Assembly (NCBI GenBank): GCA_021815935.1
Contig: JAKAZH010000082.1
Span: 1 to 7,719 of the forward strand
DNA: 7,719 nucleotides
Source: Actinomycetes bacterium
GTDB lineage: Bacteria > Actinomycetota > Acidimicrobiia > Acidimicrobiales > Palsa-688
Direction: 5' to 3'
Below are positions 6,940 through 7,719 of the stretch, piece after piece. Each line of letters opens with the position of its first letter. Positions within the stretch are counted from its first letter, which is position 1. The position numbers and the translations under genes are program-made. The notes beneath the pieces are model-generated. The model worked only from the letters and a program-made list of their open reading frames with translations. It was not told the origin of the DNA and made no database searches.

Positions 6940-7401
6940 TCAGGCTCCTCGGGAAGTGCGCGTTGCGCGGGGGTCGATCGACAGGGCTTTCGGCTGCTGA
7001 GCACCGTGAGGGTGCGTCGGGCCGGAGTACACCTTGAGCTTGCGGAGCATCGAGCGGCCGAGCGGCCCCTTCGGGAGCATTCCCTTGACCGCCCGCCGCA
7101 GCGCCTCGTCCGGACGGGTCGCCAGCAGTTCTGTGTAGTTCCGCGACGTGAGACCGCCCGGGTAACCAGAGTGACGGTAGTACAGCTTCTTGTCGGCCTT
7201 GCCCGAGGACATGGCGACCTTGGAGGCGTTCACGACGATCACGTGATCGCCGGTGTCTACGTGGGGGGCGAAGATGGGCTTGTGCTTGCCTCGCAGGATC
7301 GAGGCGACCTCGCTGGCGACACGCCCGAGAACAGCGCCATCAGCGTTAACTTCGAACCATTCCCGCTCGATGTCGGCAGGCTTCGGGGTGAATGTGCGCA
7401 C
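6940..7401 (-). CDS. rplM: 50S ribosomal protein L13
   Basis: A large-subunit protein bound early to 23S rRNA. It has 153 residues, against 142 in E. coli (recalled). The match runs from MRTFTPKP through [18 protein letters not shown] (24-41) and [17 protein letters not shown] (46-62) to the signature [20 protein letters not shown] (106-125) and AQQPKAL (134-140). About 11 basic residues follow the usual end. The start is GTG 7401 with AAAGG six bases upstream. It is the first gene of the minus-strand group rplM-rpsI-glmM, and its promoter lies in the divergent spacer to the right. Autogenous control through the leader is known for L13 in some bacteria but is not shown here. Confidence 0.97.
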   Translation of the reverse strand: MRTFTPKPADIEREWFEVNADGAVLGRVASEVASILRGKHKPIFAPHVDTGDHVIVVNASKVAMSSGKADKKLYYRHSGYPGGLTSRNYTELLATRPDEALRRAVKGMLPKGPLGRSMLRKLKVYSGPTHPHGAQQPKALSIDPRATRTSRGA

Positions 7402-7436
7402 GGTGAACCTTTGAGTAGACGTTGTTGAGCCGGCAA

Positions 7437-7490
7437 GGCGCAGCCCGAACGGAACAGAACACTCAGTATAGCGCCACCAAGGGCTGCGCC
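7437..7490. repeat. 10-bp perfect inverted repeat bracketing the rplM promoter
   Basis: GGCGCAGCCC (7437-7446) and GGGCTGCGCC (7481-7490) are exact reverse complements separated by 34 bp. The right arm falls in the spacer between the proposed -35 and -10 of rplM, and the left arm falls in the early leader. The arms are therefore not both in the rplM transcript, so a DNA-level role is more likely than an RNA hairpin. GC-rich sequence makes chance possible. Confidence 0.6.
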
Positions 7491-7495
7491 GCCAA
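7465..7495 (-). promoter_or_regulatory. Promoter of the rplM-rpsI-glmM group
   Basis: On the minus strand, TATACT at 7470-7465 is a near-perfect -10. TTGGCG at 7495-7490 gives a -35 with a 19-bp spacer. Transcription would start near 7458, leaving a leader of roughly 55-60 bases before GTG 7401. Confidence 0.55.
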
Positions 7496-7506
7496 GCGGT
7501 CCTAGG

Positions 7507-7536
7507 TTGGTGATACCTGCGCCGGTTCTCTAATGT
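7507..7536 (+). promoter_or_regulatory. Promoter of the gene at 7548, nearly leaderless
   Basis: TTGGTG (7507-7512) and TAATGT (7531-7536) are spaced by 18 bp. The likely first base is near A7544, only a few bases before ATG 7548. No Shine-Dalgarno sequence is present, which agrees with initiation on a very short leader. Confidence 0.45.
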
Positions 7537-7547
7537 GTTGCTCAGCT

Positions 7548-7719
7548 ATGCATCAACTGACCGGACTCCTGGCGACAAACTTCGGTTCCCCGTCGGGGGT
7601 GACAACCCAGGACCACTATGTCCGGGAGCTCTGGCGGATGAGCAGCTACTTTGCCTTCCCGATCGGGCTGCTCGTGCTCGGTCTCATCATCTATGCGACC
7701 GTCCGCTACCGCCGACGCC
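7548..7719 (+). CDS. Probable cytochrome c oxidase subunit II, N-terminal part, cut by the window edge
   Basis: Fifty-seven codons are visible from ATG 7548. A short segment (1-20) is followed by a polar helix-like stretch, QDHYVRELWRMSSY (21-34), then one membrane segment of about 18 residues (FAFPIGLLVLGLIIYATV, 35-52) and a positive stop YRRR. This matches the usual pattern before and through the first membrane helix of cytochrome c oxidase subunit II, where a xxxELWxxS-type stretch precedes the helix and RYRRR follows it. The CuA domain that would prove it lies outside the window. No lipoprotein signal is seen ahead of the helix. Another single-pass membrane protein remains possible. It is transcribed away from rplM. 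Confidence 0.55.
   Translation, partial: MHQLTGLLATNFGSPSGVTTQDHYVRELWRMSSYFAFPIGLLVLGLIIYATVRYRRR

Noticed and set aside
1..7719. tRNA, rRNA, CRISPR array, insertion sequence or attachment site
   Set aside because: No cloverleaf, no regularly spaced repeats, no transposase or integrase motifs and no long terminal inverted repeats were found; the remaining gaps are short promoter or convergent spacers.

Overview
The window looks like chromosome from a high-GC actinobacterium. The wording of several proteins, the near-leaderless promoter spacing and the run of non-ATG starts suggest an Acidimicrobiia-like lineage, but this placement is inference and no rRNA or long marker is present. All genes appear intact except the two cut by the window edges.

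Layout. From 1 to 2666 (minus strand) lies one long open frame that runs off the left edge. It encodes an unusually large glucosamine-6-phosphate synthase (GlmS) of at least 888 residues. It has to be read by translating the minus strand, because no stop lies inside the window. A 202-base divergent spacer (2667-2868) follows, with candidate promoters and two small dyads. A plus-strand pair comes next: a TetR-family regulator (2869-3540) translationally coupled by a GTGA overlap to a 14-helix DHA2-type MFS efflux pump (3537-5108). A short convergent spacer (5109-5176) holds a 16-bp tandem duplication. The minus strand then carries, in transcription order, rplM (7401 to 6940), rpsI (6932 to 6540) and glmM (6517 to 5177), spaced like one operon. 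The last spacer (7402-7547) is divergent and carries a promoter for rplM and one for a plus-strand gene starting at 7548. That gene resembles the N-terminus of cytochrome c oxidase subunit II and is cut by the right edge.

How the genes fit together. GlmS makes glucosamine-6-phosphate from fructose-6-phosphate and glutamine. GlmM converts it to glucosamine-1-phosphate, the precursor of UDP-GlcNAc for peptidoglycan. Linkage of rplM-rpsI-glmM with a nearby glmS on the same strand is common in Actinobacteria. Here the opposite-strand tetR-MFS pair sits between glmM and glmS, so glmS needs its own promoter, and it shares its upstream region with the regulator.

The most unusual object is the GlmS-like protein. 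It keeps the glutaminase nucleophile and recognisable active-site motifs of both the glutaminase and isomerase halves. It nevertheless carries about 160 extra residues between the N-terminal Cys and the RGxDSAG motif, about 50 more before HTRWA, about 30 in the region leading to the first SIS sugar-binding loop, and a C-terminal extension beyond the usual end.
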